A stretch of 64,000 nucleotides of DNA from Bryobacter sp. CoA8 C33 (lineage in GTDB: Bacteria; Acidobacteriota; Terriglobia; Bryobacterales; Bryobacteraceae): contig JAINDK010000039.1 of NCBI GenBank assembly GCA_019931185.1, positions 46,179 through 110,178 of the forward strand, written 5' to 3'. The translations under genes and the position numbers were made by a program. A model generated the notes under the pieces. That model saw only the letters and a program-made list of their open reading frames with translations, had not been told where the DNA came from and searched no databases. This document shows, in pieces, positions 52,581 through 61,930 of this stretch (position 1 is the first letter of the stretch; each line of letters starts with the position of its first letter).

Positions 52581-53579
52581 ATGAGTGAGATACGGATTGA
52601 CCGGGTGGTGCCGGAAGCGGCATTGCCAGGAGGGGAATTTCTGATTCGGGGGGAGAACCTGGGGGGGCGAACGCGGCCGGAAGTACGGTTTGGCGACGCA
52701 CGGGGGGCGGTGGTGGTGGGCAGCGGCAGTCTGGTGATTGCGCGGGTGCCCGAGGCGTTGAGTTATGGAGATATGGTGATTTCGCGCGAGGGTGCGAATT
52801 CTGCACCGTATCATTGCGCGATTGGGATGCAGATTGCCGACAGTCTGCATCCGGTGGCGAACCCGGCATGCGATGAGGAAGGCAACATCTACACGACTTT
52901 TTCGGGCAGCCGGGGACAGAAGACCGCCGTATCTGTATACAAGATTGACCTGAATTGCGACTGCCGCCCGTTTGCCAGCGAAATCATGAACGCAACGGGG
53001 CTGGCGTTTGACCGGGATGGGGTGCTGCATGTGTCCTCGCGCAACGAGGGGGTGATTTATCAGGTGACGGAGCGGGGTGAGATTTCAACGCTTGTGGAAG
53101 GGATGGGGATCGCCACTGGGCTGGTATTTGACCGGGAAGGGAACTTGTATGTGGGGGACCGGTCTGGGACGGTATTCAAGATTAACCGGCAGCGCAACGT
53201 TTTTGTCTTCGCGACGCTGGAGCCTTCAATGGCGGCGTATCATCTGGCGTTTGGTCCGGATGGTTATCTGTATGTGAGCGGGCCGACGACATCAAGCTAC
53301 GATTCAATCCAGCGAGTAGCGCCGAACGGGGAGGCGGAAGTATTTTTCCGGGGATTGGGGCGGCCACAGGGACTGGCATTTGACGGGGACGGGAATCTTT
53401 ATTGCGCGGCGAGCCATGCGGGCAGGCGTGGGGTGGTGCGGATCAGTCCGGAGGGGGAGGCACAGCACTTTCTTTCGGGTCACGGGATTGTGGGCTTATG
53501 CTTGTTGCCCTCGCGGGCCATGGCGGTGGCAACGAACAATTCCATCTTCCGGGTGGATGTTGACATCGCAAGACCATAG
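52581..53579 (+). CDS. IPT/TIG plus NHL-repeat beta-propeller protein
   Basis: A 332-residue protein. An N-terminal IPT/TIG domain (residues 1-70: RVVPEAALPGGEFLIRGENL...PEVRFGDARG) is followed by an NHL/SMP-30-like propeller with blades such as GLAFDRDGVLHVSS, GLVFDREGNLYVGDRSG, LAFGPDGYLYVSG and GLAFDGDGNLYCAASH. No signal peptide is visible, although such proteins are often secreted. The ATG at 52581 is chosen because GAGG is well spaced; longer starts at 52557 and 52563 exist. It sits between pgpA and cinA in the same operon, with no clear functional link. Confidence 0.82.
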   Translation: MSEIRIDRVVPEAALPGGEFLIRGENLGGRTRPEVRFGDARGAVVVGSGSLVIARVPEALSYGDMVISREGANSAPYHCAIGMQIADSLHPVANPACDEEGNIYTTFSGSRGQKTAVSVYKIDLNCDCRPFASEIMNATGLAFDRDGVLHVSSRNEGVIYQVTERGEISTLVEGMGIATGLVFDREGNLYVGDRSGTVFKINRQRNVFVFATLEPSMAAYHLAFGPDGYLYVSGPTTSSYDSIQRVAPNGEAEVFFRGLGRPQGLAFDGDGNLYCAASHAGRRGVVRISPEGEAQHFLSGHGIVGLCLLPSRAMAVATNNSIFRVDVDIARP

Positions 53580-53585
53580 CCGCAT

Positions 53586-54839
53586 ATGAACGCCGTTATC
53601 ATCGCCGTGGGCAGTGAGATGCTGACTCCAACCCGAGTGGACACGAACTCTTTGTTCTTGACCGAGAAGCTGAACCTTCTGGGGGTGGAGGTGGTGCAAA
53701 AGATGGTGGTGGGGGACCAGAAAAAACATCTGGAGGCGGCGATCCGGAATGGGGGTGAGCTTGCGCAACTGATCATCTTGACGGGTGGACTGGGACCGAC
53801 CGAAGATGATTTGACGCGAGAGGCGGTATCGGCGGCGACGGGGCGAGCGCTGACCTATGATCGGAGTCTGGCTGAAGCGCTCGAGGCACGTTTTGCCGCG
53901 ATGGGGCGGAAGATGGCAGAGATCAACCGGAAGCAGGCGTATGTTTTGCAAGGGGCGGAGGTGATGCAGAATCCACACGGGACGGCACCGGGGCAATGGT
54001 TGCGGCTGCCCGATCAACAGATTCTGGTGCTGTTGCCGGGGCCTCCGGGAGAGATGAAGCCCATGGCGGAGGCGGAGTTTTTTCCAAGGCTCGAACGGAT
54101 TCTGCCGCCGCTGGCCCTGTCTACCCTGACCTTCCGGTTGACGGGTATGGGGGAGTCGGACCTGGATCAGTTAATCGCGCCGGTTTACAAGCAATACGAA
54201 AACCCGGTAACGACGATTTTGGCCAAGGCGGGGGACCTGACGGTACACTTGCGGGCGCAGGCGAAGACGAAGCAAGAGGCCGAGGCCCGGACGGCGGAAT
54301 TGGGAGGGAAAATCGAAGCGCTGTTGGGGCAAAGGATCTATTCGCGTGATGGGTCGCCGCTGGAGGCGGTTGTGATTGAGAAGTTGGTGGCCCGGGGCGA
54401 GACACTGGCCGTGGCCGAGAGTTTGACGGCGGGGATGCTGGGGGCGAGACTGGGCGGAGTGGCTGGAGCGTCGAAGGCGTTTTTGGGGGGCATCATTGCT
54501 TATCGCGGGCTGCAGAAGGAGATGCTGCTCGGGGTGGCGGGGAAGGCGATTGCCGAGCACACGGAGGTCTCTGAGGAGATAGCGCGGCAAATGGCGGTGG
54601 GGGCGAGGCAGCGCACGGGAGCCGATTGGGCACTGAGTCTGACAGGATACGCGGGGCCGGAGGGGGGCACGGAGGCGAATCCGGTGGGTACGGTATTTAT
54701 TGGTTTGGCGGGACCGGCGGGTCCAGTAAGAGTGAGCCGGTTCCGCTATCCGGCGGGAGACCGGGACCGGGTGAGATCATTTGCCGTGCATTCGGCGCTC
54801 AACCTGCTCCGGCTGGCGCTGTTGAAAGGAGAGTCTTGA
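53586..54839 (+). CDS. cinA: CinA-like nicotinamide-nucleotide amidohydrolase
   Basis: A 417-residue two-domain protein. The N-terminal MoCF-like COG1058 domain (MNAVIIAVGSEMLTPTRVDTNS, TGGLGPTEDDLTREAVS) is followed by the C-terminal deamidase domain (GETLAVAESLTAGMLGARLG...AFLGGIIAYRGLQKE, SLTGYAGPEGGTEANPVGTVFIGL). It recycles NMN in pyridine nucleotide salvage. Length is normal. Confidence 0.95.
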   Translation: MNAVIIAVGSEMLTPTRVDTNSLFLTEKLNLLGVEVVQKMVVGDQKKHLEAAIRNGGELAQLIILTGGLGPTEDDLTREAVSAATGRALTYDRSLAEALEARFAAMGRKMAEINRKQAYVLQGAEVMQNPHGTAPGQWLRLPDQQILVLLPGPPGEMKPMAEAEFFPRLERILPPLALSTLTFRLTGMGESDLDQLIAPVYKQYENPVTTILAKAGDLTVHLRAQAKTKQEAEARTAELGGKIEALLGQRIYSRDGSPLEAVVIEKLVARGETLAVAESLTAGMLGARLGGVAGASKAFLGGIIAYRGLQKEMLLGVAGKAIAEHTEVSEEIARQMAVGARQRTGADWALSLTGYAGPEGGTEANPVGTVFIGLAGPAGPVRVSRFRYPAGDRDRVRSFAVHSALNLLRLALLKGES

Positions 54840-55228
54840 TGCCAAGGACGCAACGGAACGTACTGGGGCAGGTGCTGACGCCTTGTTCGCTGGATCCCAT
54901 GACGGGTTTTTACCGCACAGGCTGTTGTGAAACGGGCGAGGAAGACGAAGGCCGCCATCTGATCTGCGCGATCCTAACGGCGGAATTTTTGCAGTTTTCA
55001 AAGTCACGAGGTAACGATCTGACGACGCCTCGGCCGCAATGGGGTTTCCCGGGGTTGAAAGCGGGGGACCAATGGTGTTTATGCGCGTTGCGTTGGAAGG
55101 AGGCGCTCGATGCGGGTTTGGCGCCACTGGTGGTGCTCGAATCGACGCACCACAATGTTTTGCAATATGTAACGATGGAGGACCTGCACCGGCACGCTGC
55201 GCACCGTCCAGGCGGTGTGGTGAGTTGA
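54839..55228 (+). CDS. DUF2237 family protein
   Basis: A 129-residue protein starting at ATG 54839, which overlaps the cinA stop. Pattern: QRNVLGQVLTPCSLDPMTGFYRTGCCETGEEDEGRHLICAILTAEFLQFSKSRGNDL, then WGFPGLKAGDQWCLCALRWKEALDAG and LESTHHNVLQYVTMEDL. This is the widespread DUF2237 family; function is unknown. GGAG ahead of the ATG is the ribosome site. Confidence 0.88.
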   Translation: MPRTQRNVLGQVLTPCSLDPMTGFYRTGCCETGEEDEGRHLICAILTAEFLQFSKSRGNDLTTPRPQWGFPGLKAGDQWCLCALRWKEALDAGLAPLVVLESTHHNVLQYVTMEDLHRHAAHRPGGVVS

Positions 55229-55254
55229 CCCAGTGTGTGAAGCCCGAGAGGAAG

Positions 55255-55283
55255 TTGCCAAGGGAGAAAACTTTCGCTAACAT
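55255..55283 (+). promoter_or_regulatory. Predicted promoter of rpmB-rpmG
   Basis: TTGCCA (55255-55260) and TAACAT (55278-55283) are separated by exactly 17 bases. They lie upstream of the rpmB start (55369), leaving a leader of about 80 bases. Confidence 0.55.
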
Positions 55284-55368
55284 AAGAGTTTGTGTGGCGT
55301 GGAAAGCAAACCCATAGCCAATGCCCCGCATAACCACAAACCCTGGTTGCGCAAGTTGGAGTTAAATT

Positions 55369-55590
55369 ATGTCCAAAGTCTGTCCCATTACCGGTAAGCG
55401 GCCAATCAGCGGTCACAATGTGTCGCACGCGAACAACAAAACGAAGCGGCGTTTCGAGCCCAATCTTCAGGAAAAGCGGATCTGGGTAGCCAGCGAAAAG
55501 CGTTTCATTCGTGTTCGCCTGTCTGCCAAAGCCTTGCGCACCATCGATAAGGTAGGCGTGGATGCGGTTCTCCCGCTGTTGAAAAAGTAG
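55369..55590 (+). CDS. rpmB: 50S ribosomal protein L28
   Basis: A 73-residue protein starting [29 protein letters not shown] and ending [18 protein letters not shown], typical L28. It has only one cysteine, so it is the zinc-free type. GGAG precedes the ATG. Followed by rpmG. Confidence 0.95.
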   Translation: MSKVCPITGKRPISGHNVSHANNKTKRRFEPNLQEKRIWVASEKRFIRVRLSAKALRTIDKVGVDAVLPLLKK

Positions 55591-55608
55591 AGAAGAGGAT
55601 CAGCGAAC

Positions 55609-55764
55609 ATGCGTATCAACATTAAGCTTGTTTCGACGGCCGGCACCGGTCACTATTACACAACTTCGAAGAATCCGAAAAAGACCACGGAAAAGCTTTT
55701 GAAGAAGAAATACGATCCGGTGATCCGGAAGCATGTCGAGTACAAAGAGTACAAGATCAGCTAG
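55609..55764 (+). CDS. rpmG: 50S ribosomal protein L33
   Basis: A 51-residue protein reading [20 protein letters not shown] and ending [11 protein letters not shown]. It has the L33 length and pattern, with no cysteines, so it is the zinc-independent form. It starts 18 bases after rpmB and is followed by a strong terminator. Confidence 0.93.
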   Translation: MRINIKLVSTAGTGHYYTTSKNPKKTTEKLLKKKYDPVIRKHVEYKEYKIS

Positions 55765-55785
55765 AAGTTTCGACAGAGAAAATGC

Positions 55786-55815
55786 AAAAAGGCCGCTCTA
55801 AAAGGCGGCCTTTTT
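55786..55815. terminator. Bidirectional intrinsic terminator between rpmG and the DUF3526-type operon
   Basis: AAAAAGGCCGC and GCGGCCTTTTT form a perfect 11-bp inverted repeat with an 8-base loop. The flanking A- and T-runs serve both strands. It lies just inside the last codons of the minus-strand permease gene, so that gene's stop is within the hairpin. Confidence 0.9.
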
Positions 55816-57144
55816 CTTATCCTTATGAGGTTTCGGAAGCAATTGGTTCAATCGGCTACGGATGCCAGCTGCGAGGACGAGGCAAAGCAAAGCGAGATAA
55901 CCACAGCGAACGCAGGCACTGAGCAGAATTGTATTGGATTCATTGCCGCTGAAGCGGAAGCGGGGGAGGCGTCTCAGGGAGTCAAAATCGAGGAATTGAC
56001 GCCGGGCGAGAAAGCCAAGCAGGTGTTTGCGCCACTGTTCGTGATATTCGATGGCGGCTGAGCGGAAGTCGGAATAGCGGGCGAGCCCGGTTCCGGCCAA
56101 ATCGTCGACGCCAAACTGGGCAACGAGGTAGGGCGAAATCCAACTTGTGAGGAGGGAGAGTTGGTCCATGCGGCGTACGGAATTCTCAAATTCCTCGAGA
56201 AGGGGCCGTGCCTGCTGTTCAATGCGGAGATTTTCGATGGCTGCGAACTCGGAAGAGCTCAGAGGCTTGGACCATTCCAACCGGGAAAAGCCTTCGCGCT
56301 CGAGGTAGCGGTCAACACCGGCGCGGTCATCGTGGCGAATCTGCTGCGCCAATTTGCGGCGTTCGACAATGAGCGGAAGGCGCCCGCGGGGACGCTCGAG
56401 AGCAAGGGAAACCGTCTGGAGACTTTGTGGAAGGATAAAGGCGATGAGCAGGAAGGCGGCCCCATAATGGATTGTGGCTACGGCGAAAGAGCGACGGCGC
56501 AGCAGGAAAAAGGCATAAAGCAGAATCCAGCTCAGTAAATACAGACCGATGAGCAGAACCCAGACTGCGATGCGAGCGAGGATGTCGTTGGTGGAAAGAC
56601 GAAGCCCCGCGAAATAAAGGCAGGCGAGTGTAACGAGCCCGAGGAAGCCGGCCGAACCGATCAAAGGAAGCAAAATGCGCTCCATGCTGAAATCAAGAAT
56701 CGAGGTACGGCCGGAAAGGAGCTTATCGAGGTCGCCGCGCTCGGTACAACGGCGGTAGATGATAAAGGCCAGCGGGATCAGAGCGATTGGGAGGTAGAGG
56801 AGAAAGGCAAAGGAGAAATCGATGCGTCCCCAGCGGCGGCGGGATGGGTGTTCAATGGGATTGACATGTGAAAGCGGCCGGGGTGCCCCGAGCCGGATCA
56901 AATGAACGGAAGGGGCGATGCCTGTATAGCCGGAACTGAGTTGCGCGGTCGGAGAAGGTTCGAGGCTGATTTCCACGAAGGTTTTTCCCGGATCGGATGA
57001 TTGAGGCTCGCGGGCAATGAGGGCGTGAACCTTGCGCTGGGCATCGTGGAGCTTGGACGTATTGTTTGAAGCAAACAGGAGGACGGCAGCAGTGATCAGG
57101 GCGAGCACGGAATGAACGATTGTACGGTTCCAGAATGAAGTCAC
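55798..57144 (-). CDS. DUF3526-type ABC-2 permease (second subunit)
   Basis: A 448-residue membrane protein starting with GTG at 57144, which overlaps the stop of the upstream gene (GTGA). After a helix near the N-terminus (TIVHSVLALITAAVLLFAS) comes a long extracytoplasmic loop. A group of helices follows (FAFLLYLPIALIPLAFII, LIGSAGFLGLVTLACLYFAG, VWVLLIGLYLLSWILLYAFFL, YGAAFLLIAFIL), then a soluble segment (EREGFSRLEWSKPLSSSEFA) and a final helix near the C-terminus. The order and length match DUF3526-type permeases. The ATPase partner is not nearby. Confidence 0.75.
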   Translation of the reverse strand: MTSFWNRTIVHSVLALITAAVLLFASNNTSKLHDAQRKVHALIAREPQSSDPGKTFVEISLEPSPTAQLSSGYTGIAPSVHLIRLGAPRPLSHVNPIEHPSRRRWGRIDFSFAFLLYLPIALIPLAFIIYRRCTERGDLDKLLSGRTSILDFSMERILLPLIGSAGFLGLVTLACLYFAGLRLSTNDILARIAVWVLLIGLYLLSWILLYAFFLLRRRSFAVATIHYGAAFLLIAFILPQSLQTVSLALERPRGRLPLIVERRKLAQQIRHDDRAGVDRYLEREGFSRLEWSKPLSSSEFAAIENLRIEQQARPLLEEFENSVRRMDQLSLLTSWISPYLVAQFGVDDLAGTGLARYSDFRSAAIEYHEQWRKHLLGFLARRQFLDFDSLRRLPRFRFSGNESNTILLSACVRCGYLALLCLVLAAGIRSRLNQLLPKPHKDKKKAAF

Positions 57145-58517
57145 AACGAGGTCTCCTCTGTAGCTTCCTGGGAGGAATTGGGGCGGCGATTCAAAACGAT
57201 GAGGAGGCAACCGGCAGTCAGGAAGACAAGAAGCGCCGAGGGGATCAGGCAGGCATTGAGAGCGTAGGGAGGGGGGGGGATTGCGGTGGTGAAGAAGGGG
57301 ATCTGACTCCAATAAACGGGTCCGCGTGGGGCACGGATCGCATTTGGTCCGCTGGATCTGGCGAGATCCAGGTAGACGCGGTCTAGAGTCCGCGCCCAAA
57401 ACTGGTCCGCTTGGGCAAGTTGGAACCTTTCGCTCGCGAAGTCCGTGGCGGCAAGGGCGCTCGAGGAGATCTGGATGGCAATAATGGGGAAAAGAAGAGA
57501 TAAGGATTGTTCGAGCCGTTCCTGCTGCTCAAAAGTGGAAAAGAGTTCGGCTCGCAGCCGGTGGCCGACATCACGCTGGAATGCTTCTTCGCGTTTGAAC
57601 AAGAGTACTGAAAAATTCATGGGGATTTCGGAAATGCTTTCAGCCTTGTATTCACGGAGAATTTCGGCAACGAACCGGCGTTCACGGTCCAAATGGGGTT
57701 CGACACCTTTGTAGCCGTAGGTAATTTCGGCATCGAGACGCTGGACATAGGCATCCAGGGTAGGGGGAGGGAAAACGGCGGCGGCTAAATTGGCCGATAG
57801 TGGACGGGCGAGTGTAAAGTTAAGCAACCAGAAAAAGACGAGGACGGCTGTGGAGCGGGGAATGCTGCGCCAGGATTGGTAGATTCCCCAAGCCAGAGAA
57901 CCACAAGCGATGGAGTAGAGCAGATAAACTCCGAGAATGAGCATGAGGCGGATTGCTCCCTCGATGCCGAGTGATTGGCGTTCAAGTAGCGTGACCAAAA
58001 GGCAGCAGAGGGCAAGCGGCGGGCCTACGAGTTCAATGAGCTTGGTTTGCAGCATGATCCAGGAATGAAGGGTCCGCGCGCGGGAAACGGAGGCTTGACG
58101 CCAAGCGAGAAAGACGGCCAGGCAGGGGATCAGATATTGGGCGAACAAAGACGCGGTAAGGTTGGTTTGGCGGCCTGAGGGGAAAAGATCATAGCCGAGT
58201 TGATCCTGGATACGGGCGATCCGGTTGAGTTGCAGCCAGATCGACTGGCCGAGCCAGGGGCCGTCTCCCCCGTCAAAAGCGGCGAGGGGGGAAACAGCGG
58301 CCGGCAGGTAGACGGAGTTTGCGAGGGTTTCCGGGGGGAAAGCCGGAGGGTGATTCCGCCAGATGTCGAACATCGTCCGTTGGGCAAATTGGATTTCATC
58401 CCGCAAGCGGGTAATGTGCCACCACTGCAGCAGAACCAGGAAGAGCCCAAAAACAGGAATTGCAAGGCTGGCGAAACGAAGAAAAGTTTCTTTTCGACTC
58501 GCGGGGGCAGGCGTCAT
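57141..58517 (-). CDS. DUF3526-type ABC-2 permease (first subunit)
   Basis: A 458-residue membrane protein. The N-terminal helix (FASLAIPVFGLFLVLLQW) precedes an extracytoplasmic loop. Five helices follow around residues 125-245 (including LIELVGPPLALCCLLVTLLE and LMLILGVYLLYSIACGSLA). A large soluble domain contains MNFSVLLFKREEAFQRDVG, and a terminal helix ends it. It is homologous in layout to the downstream gene and overlaps it by four bases. DUF3526 permeases normally pair with an ABC ATPase; none is present here. Divergent from the PBP gene. Confidence 0.75.
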   Translation of the reverse strand: MTPAPASRKETFLRFASLAIPVFGLFLVLLQWWHITRLRDEIQFAQRTMFDIWRNHPPAFPPETLANSVYLPAAVSPLAAFDGGDGPWLGQSIWLQLNRIARIQDQLGYDLFPSGRQTNLTASLFAQYLIPCLAVFLAWRQASVSRARTLHSWIMLQTKLIELVGPPLALCCLLVTLLERQSLGIEGAIRLMLILGVYLLYSIACGSLAWGIYQSWRSIPRSTAVLVFFWLLNFTLARPLSANLAAAVFPPPTLDAYVQRLDAEITYGYKGVEPHLDRERRFVAEILREYKAESISEIPMNFSVLLFKREEAFQRDVGHRLRAELFSTFEQQERLEQSLSLLFPIIAIQISSSALAATDFASERFQLAQADQFWARTLDRVYLDLARSSGPNAIRAPRGPVYWSQIPFFTTAIPPPPYALNACLIPSALLVFLTAGCLLIVLNRRPNSSQEATEETSL

Positions 58518-58534
58518 TAGCCAATCATTCTCTC

Positions 58535-61111
58535 ATGCGCCCAGAGACGGGGGGGACATGCCAGAATAGAATCGAGCAAAGCTCTCTCGTGGCAATCCGA
58601 CTTCAAATTTCACCCAACTCTTTTCTGGCTCGCGTCTTTGTAAGCTCCGTAGGGAGAGTGTTTCTGGCTGGAACGGGGTTTCTGCTCTTGAGCGGATTAC
58701 TGGTGTTCGGCTATCTGTACAGTAAGTATTCCCGTGAGATTGACGAGAAGCTGGCGGTTGGCCCGTTCCGGAATGCTTCAAGGATTTACGCGGCACCGCA
58801 TGTATTGTCGCTCGGGGATCCTCTGGACCGGGAGGAATTGATCGGGCAGCTCAGACGGAGTGGCTACAGCGAGGACTCGGGAAATCCGATAGGCCACTAC
58901 AAGCTGCGGGGCGAGGCGATTGAGGTTTATCCAGGGCCAGACTCGTTTTTTGCCCGCGACGGAGGGCTGATCCGGATTGCCGATGACAAGATTTCGCAAA
59001 TTGTTTCCTTGGCTGATAACTCGACGCGCAACCAGTATCAGTTGGAGCCGGAGTTGGTTACGAATCTGTTCGACCGCTCGCGGCAGAAGCGCCGGATATT
59101 GCGCTACGAAGACATCCCGAAGGTACTGGTGAACGCGGTGGTGAGCGTCGAAGACAAGCGTTTCTTCCATCACGCGGGCTTTGACCCGATTCGCATCGTG
59201 AAAGCCATCCTGGTTGATGTTAGCTCGGGCCGTCATGCCGAGGGAGCCTCGACGATCAGCATGCAGTTGGCGCGCGGGTTCTTCCTGTCGATGGAAAAGA
59301 CCTGGACGCGCAAGCTGAACGAATTAGTGTACACGCTGATTCTCGAGCAGAAGCTGACAAAGGAACAGATTTTTGAATACTACGCGAACTATGTGCCGCT
59401 GGGGTGGCGGGGTGGGTTCAATATCTTCGGCTTCGGCGAGGCGGCGCAGTCCTATCTGGGCAAGGATGTGCGGGACCTGACGCTGCCGGAGGCGGCGCTG
59501 TTGGCTGGGCTCATCCAGCGGCCGAGCGCAACGAATCCCTTTCTGTATCCGGACCGGGCCAAGAACCGGCGCAATATTGTGCTGCGTTTGATGCGCGACA
59601 ACGACTACATCAACGACGAGCAACTGGCGGCGGCGCGGGCGGCCGAGGTGAAGGCGGTGCGAGGGAACGGCGATGTGGCGGAATCGGCTTTTTTCGTTGA
59701 TCTCGTCAATGATTCTCTGCAGCAGAAGCTGCCTGGGTTGGATTTCCAGGATGGCGGCTACCGCATCTTCACCTCGATCGACATGGACCTGCAGAAGGAT
59801 GCGAGCGAGGCTCTACGCCTGGGATTGAAGGAAGTGGATGAGTTGATCGCGCGGCGGCACAAGAAAGACAAGGACGGCAAGACGCCGGAGGTTCAGGCGG
59901 CACTGGTGGCGATGGATCCGCGCAACGGCGAGATCAAGGCCCTGGTGGGGGGGCGCAATTATGGTGTATCGCAACTGAACCGGACTGTGGCCAAGCGCCA
60001 GCCGGGCTCGATCTTCAAGCCGCTGGTGTACGCGGCGGCGTTGAACACGGCACTTTATGACAGCGAGAAGGTGTTTACTCCGACTTCGGTGCTGGTGGAT
60101 GAGCCGACGGTGTTCAGCTACGACGGAAAGAGCTATGAGCCTGGGAATTTTGGCGAAAAATACTATGGCGCGGTGACGCTCCGCACGGCGTTGATGAAGA
60201 GCCTGAATATACCGACCGTGAAGCTGGCCGAGGCTGTGGGTTACGAGGAAGTGGTGAAGCTGGCGCGGCGCGCGGGACTGAACATGGAGGTGAAGCCAAC
60301 GCCGGCGGTGGCGCTGGGGGCCTACGAAGTGACGCCGATCGAGATGGCCGGTGCCTATACGATGTTTCCCTCCAACGGCGTCGCGAGCCGTCCGGTTTGG
60401 ATCCGTTCGGTCCGCGACCGTCACAGCGGAACTGTGTTTGAGCAGAAGACCGAGCGGCATGAAGTGCTCGACCCGCGCATCAACTATTTGATGGTGAATC
60501 TGATGGAGGATGTGGTGCGGGCGGGGACTGGGGCCGGGGTGAGGACGCGGGGATTTCAAGTGCCGGCCGGGGGTAAGACGGGGAGCAGCCGGGATGGCTG
60601 GTTTGCCGGATTTACCTCGAAGCTGGTATGCGTGGTGTGGGTGGGCTTTGACGATAATCGCGACATCAAGCTCGAGGGGAGCAAAACCGCGTTGCCGATC
60701 TGGACCGAATTCATGAAGCGCGCGCACGCGCACCGCGAGTACCGCAATGCCCTTGGCTTTGAGGCGCCGCAGGGTGTTGTGCTGGCCGAAGTGGATGTCG
60801 CGACGGGGAAGCTGGGCGTGGGCAAGAGTGAAGTGTATGTGGCTGGCACGCAGCCGGTTGAGGGTGTGACGGGACAGACGCAGGTGTTCGGCTGGGATAC
60901 GCCGGAGGAAGCCAAGCCGGAGGATGCCAAAGCAGCGGGCGGCGCACCGGCCGGAGCGGCAGGTAACCGGACCGTGACGATTCGCAAAAAAGAGGTCGAG
61001 GGGCAACGCCGGCCCGAAGGGGCGGCGGAAAAAGAACGGGCTAAGGCCGAGGCGGAAGCGGCGCGGGAAAAACAGGGAATCTGGGGCCGGCTGCGGTCGA
61101 TTTTCAAGTAG
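58535..61111 (+). CDS. Class A penicillin-binding protein (PBP1 type)
   Basis: An 858-residue bifunctional peptidoglycan synthase. A transmembrane helix lies near 38-58 (RVFLAGTGFLLLSGLLVFGYL), then a UB2H-like segment (YAAPHVLSLGDPLDREELIGQL). The glycosyltransferase 51 domain contains VEDKRFFHHAGFDPIRI and EGASTISMQLAR. The transpeptidase domain has S492 in PGSIFKP, SLN, and K681 in GKTGSSRDGW. The Ala/Glu/Lys-rich tail (about 790-858) is disordered. The ATG at 58535 is only 17 bases from the divergent permease start; GTG at 58589 is an alternative. Confidence 0.92.
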   Translation: MRPETGGTCQNRIEQSSLVAIRLQISPNSFLARVFVSSVGRVFLAGTGFLLLSGLLVFGYLYSKYSREIDEKLAVGPFRNASRIYAAPHVLSLGDPLDREELIGQLRRSGYSEDSGNPIGHYKLRGEAIEVYPGPDSFFARDGGLIRIADDKISQIVSLADNSTRNQYQLEPELVTNLFDRSRQKRRILRYEDIPKVLVNAVVSVEDKRFFHHAGFDPIRIVKAILVDVSSGRHAEGASTISMQLARGFFLSMEKTWTRKLNELVYTLILEQKLTKEQIFEYYANYVPLGWRGGFNIFGFGEAAQSYLGKDVRDLTLPEAALLAGLIQRPSATNPFLYPDRAKNRRNIVLRLMRDNDYINDEQLAAARAAEVKAVRGNGDVAESAFFVDLVNDSLQQKLPGLDFQDGGYRIFTSIDMDLQKDASEALRLGLKEVDELIARRHKKDKDGKTPEVQAALVAMDPRNGEIKALVGGRNYGVSQLNRTVAKRQPGSIFKPLVYAAALNTALYDSEKVFTPTSVLVDEPTVFSYDGKSYEPGNFGEKYYGAVTLRTALMKSLNIPTVKLAEAVGYEEVVKLARRAGLNMEVKPTPAVALGAYEVTPIEMAGAYTMFPSNGVASRPVWIRSVRDRHSGTVFEQKTERHEVLDPRINYLMVNLMEDVVRAGTGAGVRTRGFQVPAGGKTGSSRDGWFAGFTSKLVCVVWVGFDDNRDIKLEGSKTALPIWTEFMKRAHAHREYRNALGFEAPQGVVLAEVDVATGKLGVGKSEVYVAGTQPVEGVTGQTQVFGWDTPEEAKPEDAKAAGGAPAGAAGNRTVTIRKKEVEGQRRPEGAAEKERAKAEAEAAREKQGIWGRLRSIFK

Positions 61112-61147
61112 CGTTTTTTCGATTAGAATCGGAACAAAGAGAGGTGC

Positions 61148-61930
61148 ATGATGCGTTACCGCACCGGAATCACGCTGTTGCTGGCGGCCTTGGCGGGTTG
61201 GGCTCAAGGGCCCGCTTCCAGCTTTACCAACAGCCCCACGCCCGCGCCGCTCGGCGGTCTGAGCCCGCAGAACCGCCCGGATTTGTCGCCGGAGATGCGT
61301 GGTGACATCTACATGGCGCGCAAGATGTACCGCGAGGCTGTTGAGATGTACGGCAAGATGCCTTCGGATTCACACGTTTCCTGGAACAAGATGGGAATTG
61401 CCTACCATCAACTTGGCCAGTTGGGTTTAGCCCGAAAAAGCTATGAGCGGAGTATGAAGCTGAGTCCAAAGTACGCCGAGGCGATCAACAATCTGGGCAC
61501 GGTAGCCTACGCGCAAAAGAACTACCGGCGGGCCACGAACTATTACCGCAAGGCGCTGGTGATTGCGCCGGAATCGGCGAGCATGCACTCCAACCTGGGT
61601 ACGGCGCTGTTTGCCCGCAAGAAGTATGAGGCGGCGATCCTCGAATACCAGAAGGCGCTCGAGCTCGACCCGAACGTGTTCGAGCATCGCGGCTCGCAGG
61701 GGACGGTGTTGCAGGAGCGGAGCGTCGAGGAGCGGGCAAAGTTCCACTATGAGCTGGCGAAAGTTTATGCCAAGACCGGGCAGGGCGAGCGGGCATTGCA
61801 ATATCTGCGCAAAGCCCTCGAGGAAGGCTACAAAGATCGCGAGAAGATTGCGGGCGAGGCGGCATTTGCCGAGTTGAAGGAAAACCCGGAGTTTCAGGCG
61901 ATTTTGAAAACGGAGTTCCGTGCGCTGTAA
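61148..61930 (+). CDS. Exported TPR protein
   Basis: The 260-residue protein has a signal peptide (YRTGITLLLAALAGWAQG). Four or five TPR units follow: AYHQLGQLGLARKSYERSMKLSPKY, INNLGTVAYAQKNYRRATNYYRKALVIAP, HSNLGTALFARKKYEAAILEYQKALELDP and a further pair of helices. It ends in a charged helix. A scaffold or envelope assembly role is likely but unproven. It overlaps the next gene start by 11 bases. Confidence 0.85.
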   Translation: MMRYRTGITLLLAALAGWAQGPASSFTNSPTPAPLGGLSPQNRPDLSPEMRGDIYMARKMYREAVEMYGKMPSDSHVSWNKMGIAYHQLGQLGLARKSYERSMKLSPKYAEAINNLGTVAYAQKNYRRATNYYRKALVIAPESASMHSNLGTALFARKKYEAAILEYQKALELDPNVFEHRGSQGTVLQERSVEERAKFHYELAKVYAKTGQGERALQYLRKALEEGYKDREKIAGEAAFAELKENPEFQAILKTEFRAL

